In this document: one piece after another, positions 53,969 through 62,316 of the stretch
Layout: each line of letters starts with the position of its first letter
Numbering within the stretch: the stretch's first letter is position 1
Assembly: GCA_029204225.1 (NCBI GenBank)
Contig: CM055101.1
Location: 40,372,961-40,436,960 of the forward strand
DNA: 64,000 nucleotides
Origin: Diphasiastrum complanatum
Lineage: Eukaryota > Streptophyta > Lycopodiopsida > Lycopodiales > Lycopodiaceae
Direction: 5' to 3'
Notes under the pieces: generated by a model
Database searches by the model: none
Told to the model about the DNA's origin: nothing
Seen by the model: only the letters and a program-made list of their open reading frames with translations
Position numbers and translations under genes: made by a program

Positions 53969-55218
53969 TTTGCTGCTGTCGCAGGAATGGCCGACATGGT
54001 CCAGGATTGATACACTCTATTGATATTCATCCTTCCAGAAAACACATCTGTGTGGTGAGTTTATCTGAACGTGACAGTTTCACACAAAGTATTATCGTAT
54101 CCAGGAAGGTTGCATAAAATCCAAAATTGTGTCTCACTATCTTTCGTAGCTCACATCGATAGTGCACATCTATTGTGGCAATTTTCTGTTACCATAACAT
54201 TTTTATGAGTTGGATTGTGCCCGGTACCTTCAAAGGCAATTTAATGAGTTTCCTATAACTGTTGGCGACTTGATGTTTGAAGATAGGGGGCTCCGCAGGA
54301 TCAGTGTTAGCATGGGATTTGCGCTGGCAGCAGGAACCAATCCAGTTGGTGGGTGACAATGCTAGAGGAAAAGGGAACCTCTTAGGGGCACCGCCTATTG
54401 AAAGTGATGTCTGGGAGGTGAAGTATGACCATTTCAGCCCATTTTCTGGACATTCTGCAGACACTGGGAAGGCATCGCCCGTGATGGTATGCTCAGAAGA
54501 TGGTGTGCTGGCAGTTCTGGAAGACGGTTAGTACTTCAAGAACTAAGTTGTATTCGAGAGTTTAAGCAAAAAAGATTGAGAAAAATGGACAAATTATGGA
54601 TTGTTGAAACTTATAGGTTTGTGCTTTATTTGGTATTATTTTCAAGCAACAGCCCAATTCTTGCACTTTTATCTAGATTCAACCTTGAGCCCAAACCCTT
54701 CAGATTTTATGAGATTCTTCTAGTACTTGGAGAAAAACTCGAGTTTCAAGAATGACAACTAAGCATACAAATTTCTTGCTTATGTAATGGCTCTATGGCA
54801 GGTGTGGCTGTGGAACTCCTTGCAGAACCTTGCGCAATAAACTCTTTTGACATTGATCCTGAGCTTGGCCAGGTAATCTTTTTATTGTGACTGGCGAGAG
54901 ATGAGGATTATTGTTTCTATTTCTGTTACAGCAGCCTATCTGAAAATGAGAGTCATAGGATAGCGTTTAATGATCTTGATTCCATTTATGGTGTGTCCAT
55001 TTTATGGAATTATTCACTCGTCTGAGACTGTGCTGTGTTTTCTTAGCTTTTAGAAAGTTTTCTTCGATTTCTCTTTGATGCAGGATATTATATGTGCACT
55101 TGAGCATGAAAGTGTGCTAGTAATGAGAAGGGGTTTAGATATCCCCCAAAAAAAGCTTGGAAACTTGACCAGCCAGCGTGGCACAATTGGGTCTACTTTT
55201 GGCTCTAATTATTTTTAG
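30343..55218 (+). CDS. NUP43: Nucleoporin Nup43, WD40-repeat protein (five exons)
   Basis: Predicted exons are 30343-30983, 53985-54054, 54283-54526, 54802-54872 and 55084-55218; they join to 1,161 nt, 386 codons plus TAG, close to the 360-380 residues usual for Nup43. Nup43 is a WD40 beta-propeller of the Y-complex (Nup107-160), a scaffold of the nuclear pore needed for pore assembly and, in animals, for kinetochore function. Visible blocks include [90 protein letters not shown] and [14 protein letters not shown]. All introns are GT-AG. The start is the first of three ATGs in ATGGCGATGGCGATG; an upstream TTG in the same phase is not used. Exon 1 is GC-rich. The odd feature is the 23-kb first intron full of transposons. 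Confidence 0.93.
31048..31275 (+). repeat. Three degenerate tandem copies near intron start
   Basis: A segment reading GATTTACAAGTCTTTTGTAA then AATCTATCCAATTG recurs at about 31065, 31170 and 31245, with spacing of about 108 and 75 bp and falling similarity. Confidence 0.7.
31276..32589. other. Intronic spacer; GC-run block at 31871-31945
   Basis: Mostly AT-rich. At 31871-31945 are runs of G and C (C9, G7, C6, G6) with partial dyad symmetry (GGGGGCAGCG near CGCTGCCCCC). The minus strand has several G runs in a row, which could form a quadruplex. No gene. Confidence 0.5.
32590..32639 (+). repeat. (GA)25 microsatellite
   Basis: About 50 bp of GA on the NUP43 sense strand. Confidence 0.97.
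32920..32972. repeat. (TA)n tract flanking transposon copy I
   Basis: A 53-bp alternating AT run ending exactly where the CATAG end of the transposon starts. Confidence 0.95.
32973..33073. repeat. Left end of copy I: nested GGTACC palindromes
   Basis: Begins CATAGTACCTCGTGGTACCG. The block 32986-33028 is an imperfect palindrome bounded by GGTACC, and a second set (GGTACCGCC, ATCCGCGGTACC) follows to 33073. Confidence 0.85.
33225..33400. repeat. Subterminal tandem repeats of copy I, 85-86-bp unit
   Basis: CACATGGGC-type units start at 33225, 33311 and 33396 and share AGCAGACC, CCAATGGGAGACCAAC and GCATCACATGGGGGCA. The same unit type occurs in copy II with four copies. Confidence 0.85.
33431..33458 (+). 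promoter_or_regulatory. Putative TATA promoter of ORF A, copy I
   Basis: GGCTGTGGGGATAAATAGGC followed by ACTCAC is almost identical in copy II (46431-46458) although the flanks have diverged. TAAATA about 175 bp upstream of ORF A is a reasonable TATA box. Confidence 0.5.
33623..33745 (+). pseudogene. ORF A of copy I, cut by a nonsense mutation
   Basis: Forty codons from ATG to TAG. It has [20 protein letters not shown] and EADIREMLR, matching the first part of ORF A in copy II. A GAG-to-TAG change after MLR ends it where copy II goes on. Highly charged, probably helical. Function unknown. Confidence 0.55.
33746..34215. other. Spacer between the two convergent frames of copy I
   Basis: AT-rich, no frame. 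It should hold the 3' ends of both ORF A and transposase transcripts. Corresponds to 47013-47495 in copy II. Confidence 0.5.
34216..38193 (-). pseudogene. hAT transposase with long AT-hook tail, copy I (deleted core)
   Basis: Exons inferred with copy II: 38193-36660 (BED finger CRYC...H, proline-rich linker, core MSDGWTDV and VVTDNATN), an exon near 36545-36200 (dimerisation, [20 protein letters not shown]), 36107-35946 (54 codons, [19 protein letters not shown]) and 35843-34216 (tail). The tail is an open frame of 515 codons: acidic start, three 7-8-residue GAQDD/E units, proline-rich middle, two AT-hooks (KRPGRPKG and RRGRPRRAP, residues about 411-440, at 34533-34444), an acidic WEDEDDESS patch and the end SESEPEH. 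Lesions: a 1-bp deletion near 37084, loss of about 105 codons of the core (after LLEAE), the exon-2 acceptor changed from CAG to CAA, and a frame slip in a coding GA run. hAT proteins normally end soon after the dimerisation domain. Confidence 0.82.
38481..38699 (+). pseudogene. Plus-strand AT-hook frame, probable C-terminal exon of a related transposase
   Basis: The frame from about 38488 reads [20 protein letters not shown], then acidic sequence with [20 protein letters not shown], and stops at 38697. It has tandem AT-hook cores and an acidic end, like the tail of the minus-strand transposases, but different sequence and the opposite strand. It joins directly to the broken right side of copy I. 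It could instead be an unrelated AT-hook protein fragment. Confidence 0.45.
38898..38985. repeat. 29-bp tandem repeat carrying ATCATAG ends
   Basis: TCATAACATCTGCATCATAT then ATCATAGTC occurs at 38898, 38927 and, altered, 38956. Each unit ends in the ATATCATAG motif that marks transposon ends here. Confidence 0.85.
38986..39243. mobile_element. 258-bp MITE-like element with CATAGTT ends
   Basis: Starts CATAGTTTCAGGTGCCGTG and ends CATGGAGAACTATG. Inside are nested inverted repeats built on GGTGCCGT/ACGGCACC and CCACGGCACC, an A/T-rich centre, and no coding capacity. Its ends match the CATAG ends of the large elements, with GGTGCC replacing GGTACC. Flanks are TA-rich; an exact target duplication is not visible. 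Confidence 0.7.
39280..39318. mobile_element. 39-bp miniature element with CATAGTT/AACTATG ends
   Basis: CATAGTTGCCC...GGGGAACTATG within TA repeats on both sides. Another lone end CAACTATGG lies at about 39395. These look like terminal remnants. Confidence 0.5.
39413..39463. repeat. (TA)n microsatellite
   Basis: About 51 bp of AT alternation following CTTTATATAT. Confidence 0.95.
39464..39778. repeat. Degenerate GCCGATGATCTAGGTGACG-type repeat
   Basis: Variants of GGCCGATGATYTAGGTGACG and CCGTCRTTGACGG recur at irregular spacing. The latter is a short palindrome (39478 and 39598). No coding sequence. Confidence 0.6.
39779..40825. repeat. Satellite-like array of TATCGAAAAAT units
   Basis: More than 25 variants of (G)GTATCGAAAAAT(T/C) fill about 1.05 kb, separated by TCGAGTxGATCCxxTATCGA-like blocks. 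A longer block starting TGGTATCGAAAAATCC and GATTTGGGGTATCGAAAAA recurs at about 39913, 40016, 40215, 40408, 40580 and 40646, suggesting a higher-order unit of roughly 170-195 bp. Peptides such as [12 protein letters not shown] in translations come from this repeat. Confidence 0.85.
40866..40888. repeat. (GT)n microsatellite
   Basis: Short GT run with another at 40923-40943. Confidence 0.9.
40944..43218. other. Intronic sequence without a recognised gene
   Basis: Scattered short frames only. The frame 41218-41403 ([10 protein letters not shown]-like, hydrophobic end) has no family signature I know. Confidence 0.5.
43219..43350. repeat. Tandem CCTGCC-rich repeat, about 54-bp unit, 2-3 copies
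   Basis: Units contain GCCTGCC, TTGTTGCCACAGTCG and ATGCACCCCTTC and are partly degenerate. Confidence 0.75.
43704..43755 (+). repeat. (GA)26 microsatellite
   Basis: About 52 bp of GA on the sense strand of NUP43. Confidence 0.97.
43756..45080. other. Intronic spacer, no gene seen
   Basis: Mixed composition with no convincing reading frame or repeat. Confidence 0.5.
45081..45134 (+). repeat. (GA)27 microsatellite
   Basis: About 54 bp of GA, preceded by a short direct repeat GAGACCCG(T/C)CTGCTGCTC. Confidence 0.97.
45264..45316. repeat. (TA)n microsatellite
   Basis: About 53 bp of alternating TA. Confidence 0.95.
45362..45389. repeat. Perfect 13-bp inverted repeat, 2-bp loop
   Basis: GATGTATGGGGTG and CACCCCATACATC flank CC. 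Confidence 0.9.
45640..45795. repeat. GC-rich end of another TA-flanked repeat family
   Basis: Contains ACGCGTCCGGGTCCGGGTCC and GTCGGACGCGGACG and ends CATGTCTGATATATATA. The same kind of sequence recurs at 52340-52530, ending CATTCATCTTTGATATAGA. Confidence 0.55.
45828..45926. repeat. Left end of copy II with 42-bp near-perfect palindrome
   Basis: 45841-45882 is a palindrome with one mismatched pair, bounded by GGTACC; its central 28 bp (CCATTATGGTACCG and its complement) are perfect. Further GGTACCGCGG and GCGGTACC motifs follow. Confidence 0.9.
46056..46400. repeat. Subterminal tandem repeats of copy II, 84-86 bp x 4
   Basis: Unit phases at about 46056, 46142, 46226, 46311 and 46395. 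Units alternate: one type ends CCGGACAGGTACACCGTCAC, the other GGGGCAGGTACAGTAGCAC, giving an ABAB order with a period near 169 bp. Copy I has two full units. Confidence 0.88.
46431..46458 (+). promoter_or_regulatory. Putative TATA promoter of ORF A, copy II
   Basis: GGCTGTGGGGTTAAATAGGC then ACTCAC, conserved with 33431-33458. It lies 230 bp upstream of ORF A and just before the GTGAGAG repeats. Confidence 0.5.
46669..47012 (+). pseudogene. ORF A of copy II: small charged helical protein, unknown
   Basis: The frame from ATG 46669 runs 64 codons to TGA at 46861-46863: [38 protein letters not shown], a proline-alanine linker, then ELDLDEQIG. An ATG overlapping that stop (46860) opens a second phase reading [20 protein letters not shown], an in-frame TAG, then [20 protein letters not shown] to a stop at 47012. 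The simplest reading is one former protein of about 110-120 residues with a frameshift. It is very rich in E, R and Q with heptad-like spacing, so a coiled coil is likely. It lies convergent to the transposase, inside the same element, in both copies. Two-gene layouts are known in CACTA, Mutator and Harbinger elements but are not usual in hAT. Confidence 0.55.
47013..47495. other. Spacer between convergent frames of copy II
   Basis: AT-rich, matching the spacer in copy I, without a supported frame. Confidence 0.5.
47496..51776 (-). pseudogene. hAT transposase with long AT-hook tail, copy II
   Basis: Inferred exons: 51776-49895, 49780-49435, 49355-49194 (54 codons) and 49091-47496, with GT-AG introns of 79-114 bp. 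Exon 1 has a BED-type finger ([10 protein letters not shown]...LRGHLLG), a Ser/Pro-rich linker, and the DUF659/RNase-H-like core: SDGWTD with the first catalytic Asp, VVTDNATN with the second, and [14 protein letters not shown]. Exons 2 and 3 hold the hAT dimerisation region ([46 protein letters not shown]). Exon 4 is the acidic, proline-rich tail with AT-hook KRPGRPKG and a second changed to KRGQPRR near 47720-47815. Breaks: an extra base near 51713 just after the start, about 5 bp missing before the first donor, a GA-run slip near 48980, an in-frame stop near 48495 and shifts near 48375 and 48025. The catalytic core deleted in copy I is present here. Confidence 0.85.
52097..52182. repeat. 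Right end of copy II with 32-bp perfect palindrome
   Basis: 52141-52172 is a perfect palindrome (half site GCGGTACCGGGATCCG). An inverted repeat GGTACCGCGGATC/GGATCCGCGGTACC lies just inside it. The outermost bases are GGATCTATG. Confidence 0.9.
52209..52335. mobile_element. Third CATAG end, partial element
   Basis: CATAGTTCCCTGTGGTACCG begins after a short TA run directly right of copy II, and continues with GTACGGTACTGCC, ATCCGCGGTACC and an A-run. It matches the left ends of copies I and II, but no coding region follows. Confidence 0.65.
52336..52545. repeat. GGACGCGTCC-rich TA-flanked repeat
   Basis: CGGACCCGGACGCGGGGTCG, a T/A-rich centre and GTGGACGCGTCCGGACCC, ending TTTGATATAGATATAGATATA. 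Related to 45640-45795. Confidence 0.55.
52546..53906. other. Last part of intron 1, no gene seen
   Basis: Unremarkable sequence. The 75-codon frame at 53459-53686 shows no family signature. Confidence 0.55.
53907..53963 (+). repeat. (GA)28 tract beside the NUP43 intron 1 acceptor
   Basis: About 57 bp of GA ending 21 bp before the acceptor AG. The polypyrimidine stretch is reduced to CTTTTGCTGCTGTCG. Confidence 0.95.
53985..55218 (+). CDS. NUP43: NUP43 exons 2-5
   Basis: Exon 2 (53985-54054) ends at donor GTGAGT; exon 3 (54283-54526) follows TTTGAAG and ends at GTTAGT; exon 4 (54802-54872) follows ATGGCAG and ends at GTAATC; exon 5 (55084-55218) follows GATGCAG and ends YF-TAG. Junction phases are 2, 0, 1, 0. 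These exons supply the last WD40 blades and the conserved C-terminal strand ([17 protein letters not shown]). Confidence 0.92.
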
Positions 55219-58200
55219 ATCGGTGAATCACAAGTATTTTTTTGCAAGCAGGGGCATTCTTAGCTGCATCCAAGCAGTGTTGAAGCTGTTTATCGATTAA
55301 TTGAGTCAGTGTAAAGTTCCCAATTTTGTTTACTTGGACGTAGTGGGAAGGGCTGATTTTCATGCAAAGCAACCTGTGTAGAAGGCCCAATCAAATACCT
55401 CAAAGCAGCAGTGAGAATTGAAGGGTGCATTTTTAACTTATGCACTTATGATTGAAGTGACCTCAAAGTCTTCTACAGAGGTTGCTTGTTGGAGAGTAGT
55501 TTCCGTGCAGGCTATTTCTGTTCAATGTAGATTCTGTGGGTTGATGTGATCTAATATCAACCAAAGATCAAAATCAATATCAATATCTCAGCATCATCCT
55601 GTTTTTGAGAGTCTAGTTACAGAAAAAAATTTGTATTCAAACTTAGAAGCTGCACTTTGAAACCGGGGATTGTGCTTTGTAGTAGTTGATTTCTGTATTT
55701 AAGATCAAGTCTTCAACAATGATCAACAAGGAGCTATATAATGAATGCAGCTTTTAATCTATACAAATGTGGTAATATTTTTCTTGGAGACCACCTGCAT
55801 TATATTGAGCTGTTTGTCATTAATTGTTGATTGGCTGAGCTAATGAGTTGCCATATGTTTGAGCAAAGAAGTTTGGGCATCTCTATTGTTTGATGGGTTT
55901 ACAACAAAAGCATCATTAATTTTGATAGTGACGATTCATGGTCAAGTGACAGAAGAGCTTGAATGTGTGCTTTTAACTCCTTTATATAGCAGTTGTTGAA
56001 GTTGTTTTTTCGAAGTGTTTTTGCAACGAGAGAATTACATAGTTAAAGGGCTTATCATCTGGATGTTTGAGGGGGTAAACTAACACCTTAGGTTATTTGA
56101 GCTATTATTATTTTGGGGTTATTACTATTTTCACACTCATTTGTGTGTGCATTCTATAGATTGTCAATTGCATGTGTATATGTATCATTATGTATTCATA
56201 TACGTTTGTAAAAACTATATTTCAGCTGGGCAGCATGGATGAGAGTGCATGGAGCTTAGTTGCATCAGAACGTGTTCCAACTCCTCAGCATTCCCGAACG
56301 TGATTGTTTTATACTATAGAACCATGTGCCACGTGCGGAACTTTAAAAAGAAAAGAATTCCATTTTTTGTCTCATTTTGTACAAAAAACCTAGGATCTAT
56401 ATATTACAACATTACTTGAAAAGCCCTAAAATATTGATATACCGGGAAACCATATCGTTAGTCTATGTCTCCATCTTGTCCAATTTGAAGGTATAAAAAC
56501 ATTCATATTTTCGAAAATGTTATGCAGCAACCTCCCTACGACAAACCTAACAAATCGTAAATGTCAAATGGGGAGCCACATTTGTAGTTGTGAGAGTCAC
56601 ATTGCTCCAACCCAACTGGACACCCATTGAATGCATCACAACAATGTGCTTTTTTGTTTGTCCCAATGCGCTTGTCTACTTAAGGTGCCATTTTGGAATT
56701 GACTCCTCCATTGGTGCGCACTTGGGTCTTGAGTATTTCTCCCTCTCGCTTGTGGAGTGAATGAGATGCAAAGCATTGAGTATGCAATAAACGAAACATA
56801 ATATGCCAAAATTGGGCTTACCAATCTACTGTGGCAAATTGGTATTACCAATTTACTAGTTTTGAATCACCTAAATCTTGGTCAAAAGTGTAGTTTGAAA
56901 TGGTTCTATGGCAACACATTGATGGGACTTTTGATAGTTTTAACAAATATTGGATTTTCATGAATTTGAGATCCATCATAATCCAGATCTGTGCAAGATC
57001 ATGTCCCTCTCTTTTGGTTTGTAAAATTTTGGAGAGCGATTTTGTGCTGGATGCTACTGGTGACATTTTGTTTATTTTAAGTATTTAGTTCCATGTTTTT
57101 TTGTTGTAATCTCCCCCCCCCCCCCCCCCCCCCCCCCGCCCCGTCTTCATCTCTTTTGCTTTAGTTTTTATCTTTCTCCAAGTCATCAAGCGGTCAATTA
57201 ATAAATATGGGCTTTCTACTATATTTTCTTCAAGGCATTGGCTTTTGCCCATTTTTTGTCTTGGTTTTATCCTTAAGTCCACAACTTAATTTTTGAAGAG
57301 TAGAACTAGTTGAATGATAACGATATATATACATTTTGATATATTGTAGGTTGTTATAATCCCTCTTGTAGACTTTTTCATGGCATACAAACTTTCATGC
57401 TTCTATTTTGGAATAAGTTGTTGTATATGGTTTAGAAAACCTCTTTAGGCTGCATGTGTTGATGAAGGTTTCCATCTTGACCTTTGCAATATAGTACCAA
57501 ATAGCTCCATTGCAATAAGTGCACATGTTTGTAGGTTTGTGTGCTATGATATCTCTTCTTTGTTTCATTGGGATTTCCTTGGCCCAATTCGGGCTGTGAT
57601 TGTGGTTATATTTGTGTTGCACTCATCATAAAAGTTGCTTGTGGTTGTGGGATGTGTTGTTGAAGATGTACTTGTGCCAATGTATATGTTTGTGTAAATA
57701 CCATTGCATACATATTAGTTTGAATTTGTAACTTGTGTCATAGTTGCATGCATATCAATTCCTAAGATGATGTATGCTTTCACTTGTGACTTGATTAGTC
57801 GTACCAACACAACATTGTATGACTTTGCAAACTTTGCATAATTTCATCAACTCATGTGTGGTTGTGGTGAATGCAATGTCAATGTCTTGTTGCATGGCAT
57901 CATGTCCTTTTGGAAAAAGATGTTATTTTTTCTTCATTGGGAAGAGATTTATTCTTCACTAGACAAGTGTTTAGAGCTCTAAGAGGGTGATGAAGAGCTT
58001 GAGGACAAAATATCAATGTCTGTGTTTTCTCAATTACGTTTGTGTCTTTATTTTTTTTATTCTTCTTCGTCGAGTTGACCTGCTTTAAAAATAATTTCCT
58101 TTGTTAAGGCCTCCACAAAAATATTTGCATCTTTTTTGTAGCACTTTTAGATGTGAGAAATAACATGTCATTTTTTCTCCCCTCGACCTTTCTAGTCTAT

Positions 58201-58579
58201 TAATAATCTCTTAATCTTCATGCTCCCTTTTCTATCTTTTTAAAAGAGTTGTTTTAAGCACAATCCAAATTTGGAGTTTATTTACTTGGAATTTTCTAAA
58301 TCATTGGAGAACATTCTTGATGAGGGTTGAAGAAATAATAATGTGTCAATTGCCATGACATGATATATTGAATCGATTGATATGCATGTCAAGGTCTTCA
58401 CTTTTCTTGCTATTAAGAAGATGAAATGATGTCGGTGATGAATTTATCGTGTAATGTGTTGCATCAAGGCATGAAATTTGGGATTTAAAAGTGGGGGTTC
58501 TTCTGATATTTGACGTAAAATTGCAAAAAAAAGACTGAACATTTTTCGAGATCTCGGACAATCTGTCGAAAAAGTTTTG
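55219..58579. other. NUP43 3' flank and intergenic spacer, no gene seen
   Basis: Includes the unseen end of the NUP43 3' UTR. A C26 run lies at 57112-57137. Short frames here have no supporting features. Confidence 0.55.
57112..57137. repeat. C26 homopolymer
   Basis: Twenty-six consecutive C followed by GCCCCG. Confidence 0.95.
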
Positions 58580-58860
58580 TCAGATCCAACGTGTTGCTCT
58601 CCCTAAATGAGTTTCCATAGGACCACAAACATCACTATGGACTATGTGTAAGAGACCTCTCAACTCATGAGAATGATCTGATTTAAACGAAGGTCGAGAT
58701 TGCTTCCCTACAAGGCAGCTTTGAGATACTGAAATTTCGATCTTCCTATCTGGATAATCGAGATCTAGTACAAGATTTTGCTTAGACATATTTAAAATTG
58801 AGGCATGATTCATGTGACCAAGTCTATAATGCCAAACTGTGCAAGAATTCTATTATTTCT
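58580..58860 (-). pseudogene. Copia GAG-pre-integrase/integrase fragment
   Basis: The minus strand reads MNHASILNMSKQNLVL, then SCLVGKQSRPSF and GLLHIVHSDVCGPMETHLGR. This is the zinc-finger part of the copia integrase (a xCxxCxxGKQ-type motif) and the first catalytic Asp of HSDVCGP. No neighbours of this element were found. Confidence 0.85.
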
Positions 58861-60174
58861 ATCTAGAATGGTGCATTTTTCTGACTTACAACCTTAAAAC
58901 ATTTTGGATATCGACTCTCTAAGCTTCCTATTTCGATTTTTTCGAGTTGTTTTTGCAGATATGTAAGACATTTCCAAATGTTATTGATGTTGGATTCGAT
59001 ACATCATTTCCACACCATTGGATTACCCATCTTAGTTATAGGCTACTTGAGTAGAATAAAAGTAACACCAAATAATTGCATGAGTCATCTAATGCATATA
59101 TCGCACTTATTCCATGATATACAACATTATCTTAGCCTTAGAAACGAGTCCAAATTCTAAATTTTTTCTCTATCATAACTGACTATCATAACTAACTACC
59201 ATTATGGATATATTGGGAAAGTCATTTTGTATATATTGTAAATGGCCTAGTTGATCTTGTGAAGAATTGCCAAGAATTGGCAAATCTAGCTTGATAAAAA
59301 ACCATGTAGTATAATGTAAATTTTGTACATAAGTGGATTTCACACATGTGAGGCCAAGATGCCACGTGGCAACCCACTCCTAATTTAGGTTAGGTCAAGT
59401 CCATAGGGTTGGTCATGTCATTTTGGTAGTGATCCCTAGTTTATAGGACCTAAATCCTAGATTTAAGGTGAAAATTTGACCAACTAGCTATTTACCAAGC
59501 ATGACTCTAGGAAATAGACTAGGGTTTCATTTTAGGGCAAGAAGGGTGAGTAAACTTCCTTATTGCATGCTGGAAATCCACCTAACTTCAAGAAGGAAGT
59601 CGAATTTGCTATGTATTCCAAGCTCCCATAGTGAGAAGATAGAAAATTTTTGGAGCTCATTGGCAATCTCAAGCTAGTTCACTATGTACATTGAGTTTTT
59701 GTGATCCAAATGAAACCAAATCGGTTTCTACTTGTTTCTCAGGTTGAAGGCCATACTACAGCCTGTAGTACACACGTGTGGGCTCGTATTTCAATGTTGA
59801 TCAATGCTTTTGATTGTTAATGCTTGTTGTTTGTCAAATTGCCAATCTAGATCAACTTTCTTGTGTCTAGTTTTTTGATAGATTGTTAAGCAAGCATTCA
59901 ATCACTCTTGTGGATCTTTTGTAGATCCATTTATGGTCCTAAAGTACAATACTTTCATAGATAGTGATTATGGTTTAATTTAGTTTCTTTGATCTATTTT
60001 GAGTGGCTGATCTAAAAAATCAAAATATTTTGAGACATCCCTCGTAATTAAAAACAAATCTAGCTAGTCAAGAGCTTTCAAGGATTTCTGATTTTGCATA
60101 ATTGAAAGCCCTTGGTTTATTGCTCTTGAGTTTCTTGCATCCACATTTTTGAATCAATAAATCATCTGCAAAGT
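58861..60174 (+). other. Spacer, possible 5' LTR remnant of the next copia
   Basis: CACACGTGTG at about 59771 and CACACATGTGAGGCC near 59342 recall the solo LTR at 8584-9422. A 5' LTR is expected here for the plus-strand copia, but I could not define its ends. No gene. Confidence 0.35.
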
Positions 60175-62316
60175 GTGGCAAGAAGGGGCATTATGCCACC
60201 AATTGCTACAAGAAGAAGAGTCAATTCAAGCAAGCCAACATTTCTAATGAAGAGAAGGAAGATGCTCATGCAAGTGATGGAGAGGGATCTCTTATGGTCT
60301 CGAGTTTTTCTTCATCACCTTTCAAGAAGGATGGTTCGTGGTATATCGACAGTGGAGCTTCCTCACATATGTGTAGCTCCAAGCATTCTTTTTCATCCAT
60401 GTCACCTTATGAAGGAGCCAAGAAGTCCATCTACACAGCAAATGATCATGAGTGTGCTATTGAAGGCATACCATTCCCTTAAAGCTTTCTTCATCAAAAG
60501 TTCTTTCTCTTTCTAAAGTACTTTTTGTTCCTAAGTTAACAAAAAATCTTATTAGTGTTGGGCAATTGCTTGATAGTAGACTAGATGTGAATTTCAATGT
60601 TGATACATGTACAATCAAGAAGCATGATGATATGGTGGAATCCTTGCATTTGGGTCTAGATATGGTGGAATCTACAAGCTTGATCCCAAAGAGTATGCCA
60701 ACTCTTGTGATAGTGCTTTTGCTTCTCATATGTCTTTGGAGGAACTATGGCATAGAAGGTTGGGACATCCTAACTATAATTCTATGGTGTCCATGGTCAA
60801 GAAAGCCAAAGCTATTGGCTTGCCTAATCTTATCTCCAAGAATTTCAAGTCATGTGAGGCTTGTGCCATATCTAAGTCTCATAAGAAGCCTTTTTCAAAG
60901 TCATCTATCAAGACTTCACATCCATTGGAGCTCATACACTCAGATGTGCACTTCTCATCTTCAAAGAGCAAGGGTGGTGCTACTTGCTTTGTAACTTTCA
61001 TTGATGATTTCACTAGATTTACTTGGGTATATCTTCTAGCTTCAAAGTCTATGGTGTTTGACTATTTTCTAAAGTTCAAAGCTCTAGTTGAAAAGCAATT
61101 TTCATACAAAATCAAGATTCCTAGAAGTGATGGAGGTGGTGAGTACACTTCCAATCAATTTCATGATTATTGTGAGCTTGAAGGCATTAAAAGGAAGTTT
61201 TCTTGTGCATATACACCATCTCAAAATGGGGTGGCTGAAAGAAAGAATAGAACACTGTGTGAATGTGCCAAAACCATTAGAATTGACTCATCCTTGCCAG
61301 AAGACTTTTGGGGTGAGGCCATCAATTGTTCAAACTATCTTTGCAATCAACTCCCTCATGTTGCACTTGGAGGAAAGTCACTATATGAAGCACTTTATTT
61401 GAAGAAACCTAAGGCTGATCACCTTAGAGTATTTGGATGCATATGCTTTGTCCATATTCCCTTGGAAACAAGAAAGAAGGATGATCCTTGTGCAAGCAAA
61501 GGAGTAATGGTTGGATATTCATCCAACAAGAAAGCCTATCGAATCTACATGCTCTCTACTTCTAAAGTAATTGATAGTAGAGATGTAGTTTTTCATGAAG
61601 AAGAAAAGTCCAATCTTGGAGGGGCCGAGATCAAGCAACCTCAAAATCTATCACCTTTTGTTATTGAAGACAATCAAAATATGGAGGAGTCGAGATTTGA
61701 AGATGGAAGTCCTCGAATTTTTACTCCTAGAAGATCCATGAGGGAGAGATCCGAGCCAAAGAGGCTCACTTATGATGACAAAGGAAAACAAGTGGATCTT
61801 GATTCTACTTATGCTTATTTTGTTTCTCACGAGGAGCCCAAAGATTCCAAGAAGCCCTCAATACCAAGGAGTGGTATGAGGCCATGAAGATTGAATATGA
61901 TGCCTTGATCACCAACTACACATGGGATCCAATAAAATGCAAGATCTAGGAGAGATCCATTACATTTTAGGCCTTGAGATTGATTTTCATGAAGAGTATG
62001 CTTTTATTTGTCAATCTAGATATGTCTTTTCTATGTTGAGAAAATTTCATATGCAAAATTGTAAAGGCATAGATACAAAGATCCTATTAAAGGTGATGAA
62101 AGATCCTTCGAGGACATCACACTATATAGGAGTTTTATAGGCTCTTTAATTTGGCTTACTATCACTAGACCCGATTTGAGCTATCGTGTGCACAAATTGA
62201 GTCAATTTATGCAAGACCCCAAGATCCAACATTGGAAGATGGCCAAGAGAGTTCTAAGATATGTATCTTCTACTCAAGATTATGGTTTATTGTAAAAGAA
62301 TGAAGATCTAACCATT
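60175..62316 (+). mobile_element. Ty1/copia element, internally deleted
   Basis: Plus strand: gag zinc knuckle end (GKKGHYATNCYKKK), protease (WYIDSGASSHMCS), GAG-pre-integrase (LTKNLISVGQLLDS), an intact-looking integrase (60730-61887), then a jump to the end of RT (DLGEIHYILGLEI) and pre-RNase H sequence (ITRPDLSYRVHKLSQFM, VLRYVSSTQDYGLL). Most of the RT is deleted between about 61890 and 61930. It ends at an inserted LTR piece. Confidence 0.85.
60730..61887 (+). pseudogene. Copia integrase, 385-codon open frame
   Basis: Starts in GAG-pre-integrase (LWHRRLGHPNYNSM), has the zinc finger pair CEAC, the DDE core with Asp in IHSDVHFSS, Asp in RSDGGGEY and Glu in NGVAERKNRT, the conserved LRVFGCICFVHIP and end SRDVVFHEEEK, then the linker before RT (RRSMRERSEPKRL). 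This is the best preserved retrotransposon domain in the window. The codon shown as start is within pol, not a natural translation start, and the frame stops where RT should begin. Confidence 0.85.

Larger units (their letters stand above)
30984..53984 (+). other. NUP43 intron 1, 23,001 bp, filled with transposons and satellites
   Basis: Defined by donor GTGCGC at 30984 and acceptor CTGCTGTCGCAG at 53984, both consistent in phase. It contains two 5.5-6.4-kb hAT-like elements, miniature elements, a satellite of about 1 kb, four GA and several TA microsatellites. The other introns of the gene are 211-275 bp. Confidence 0.88.
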
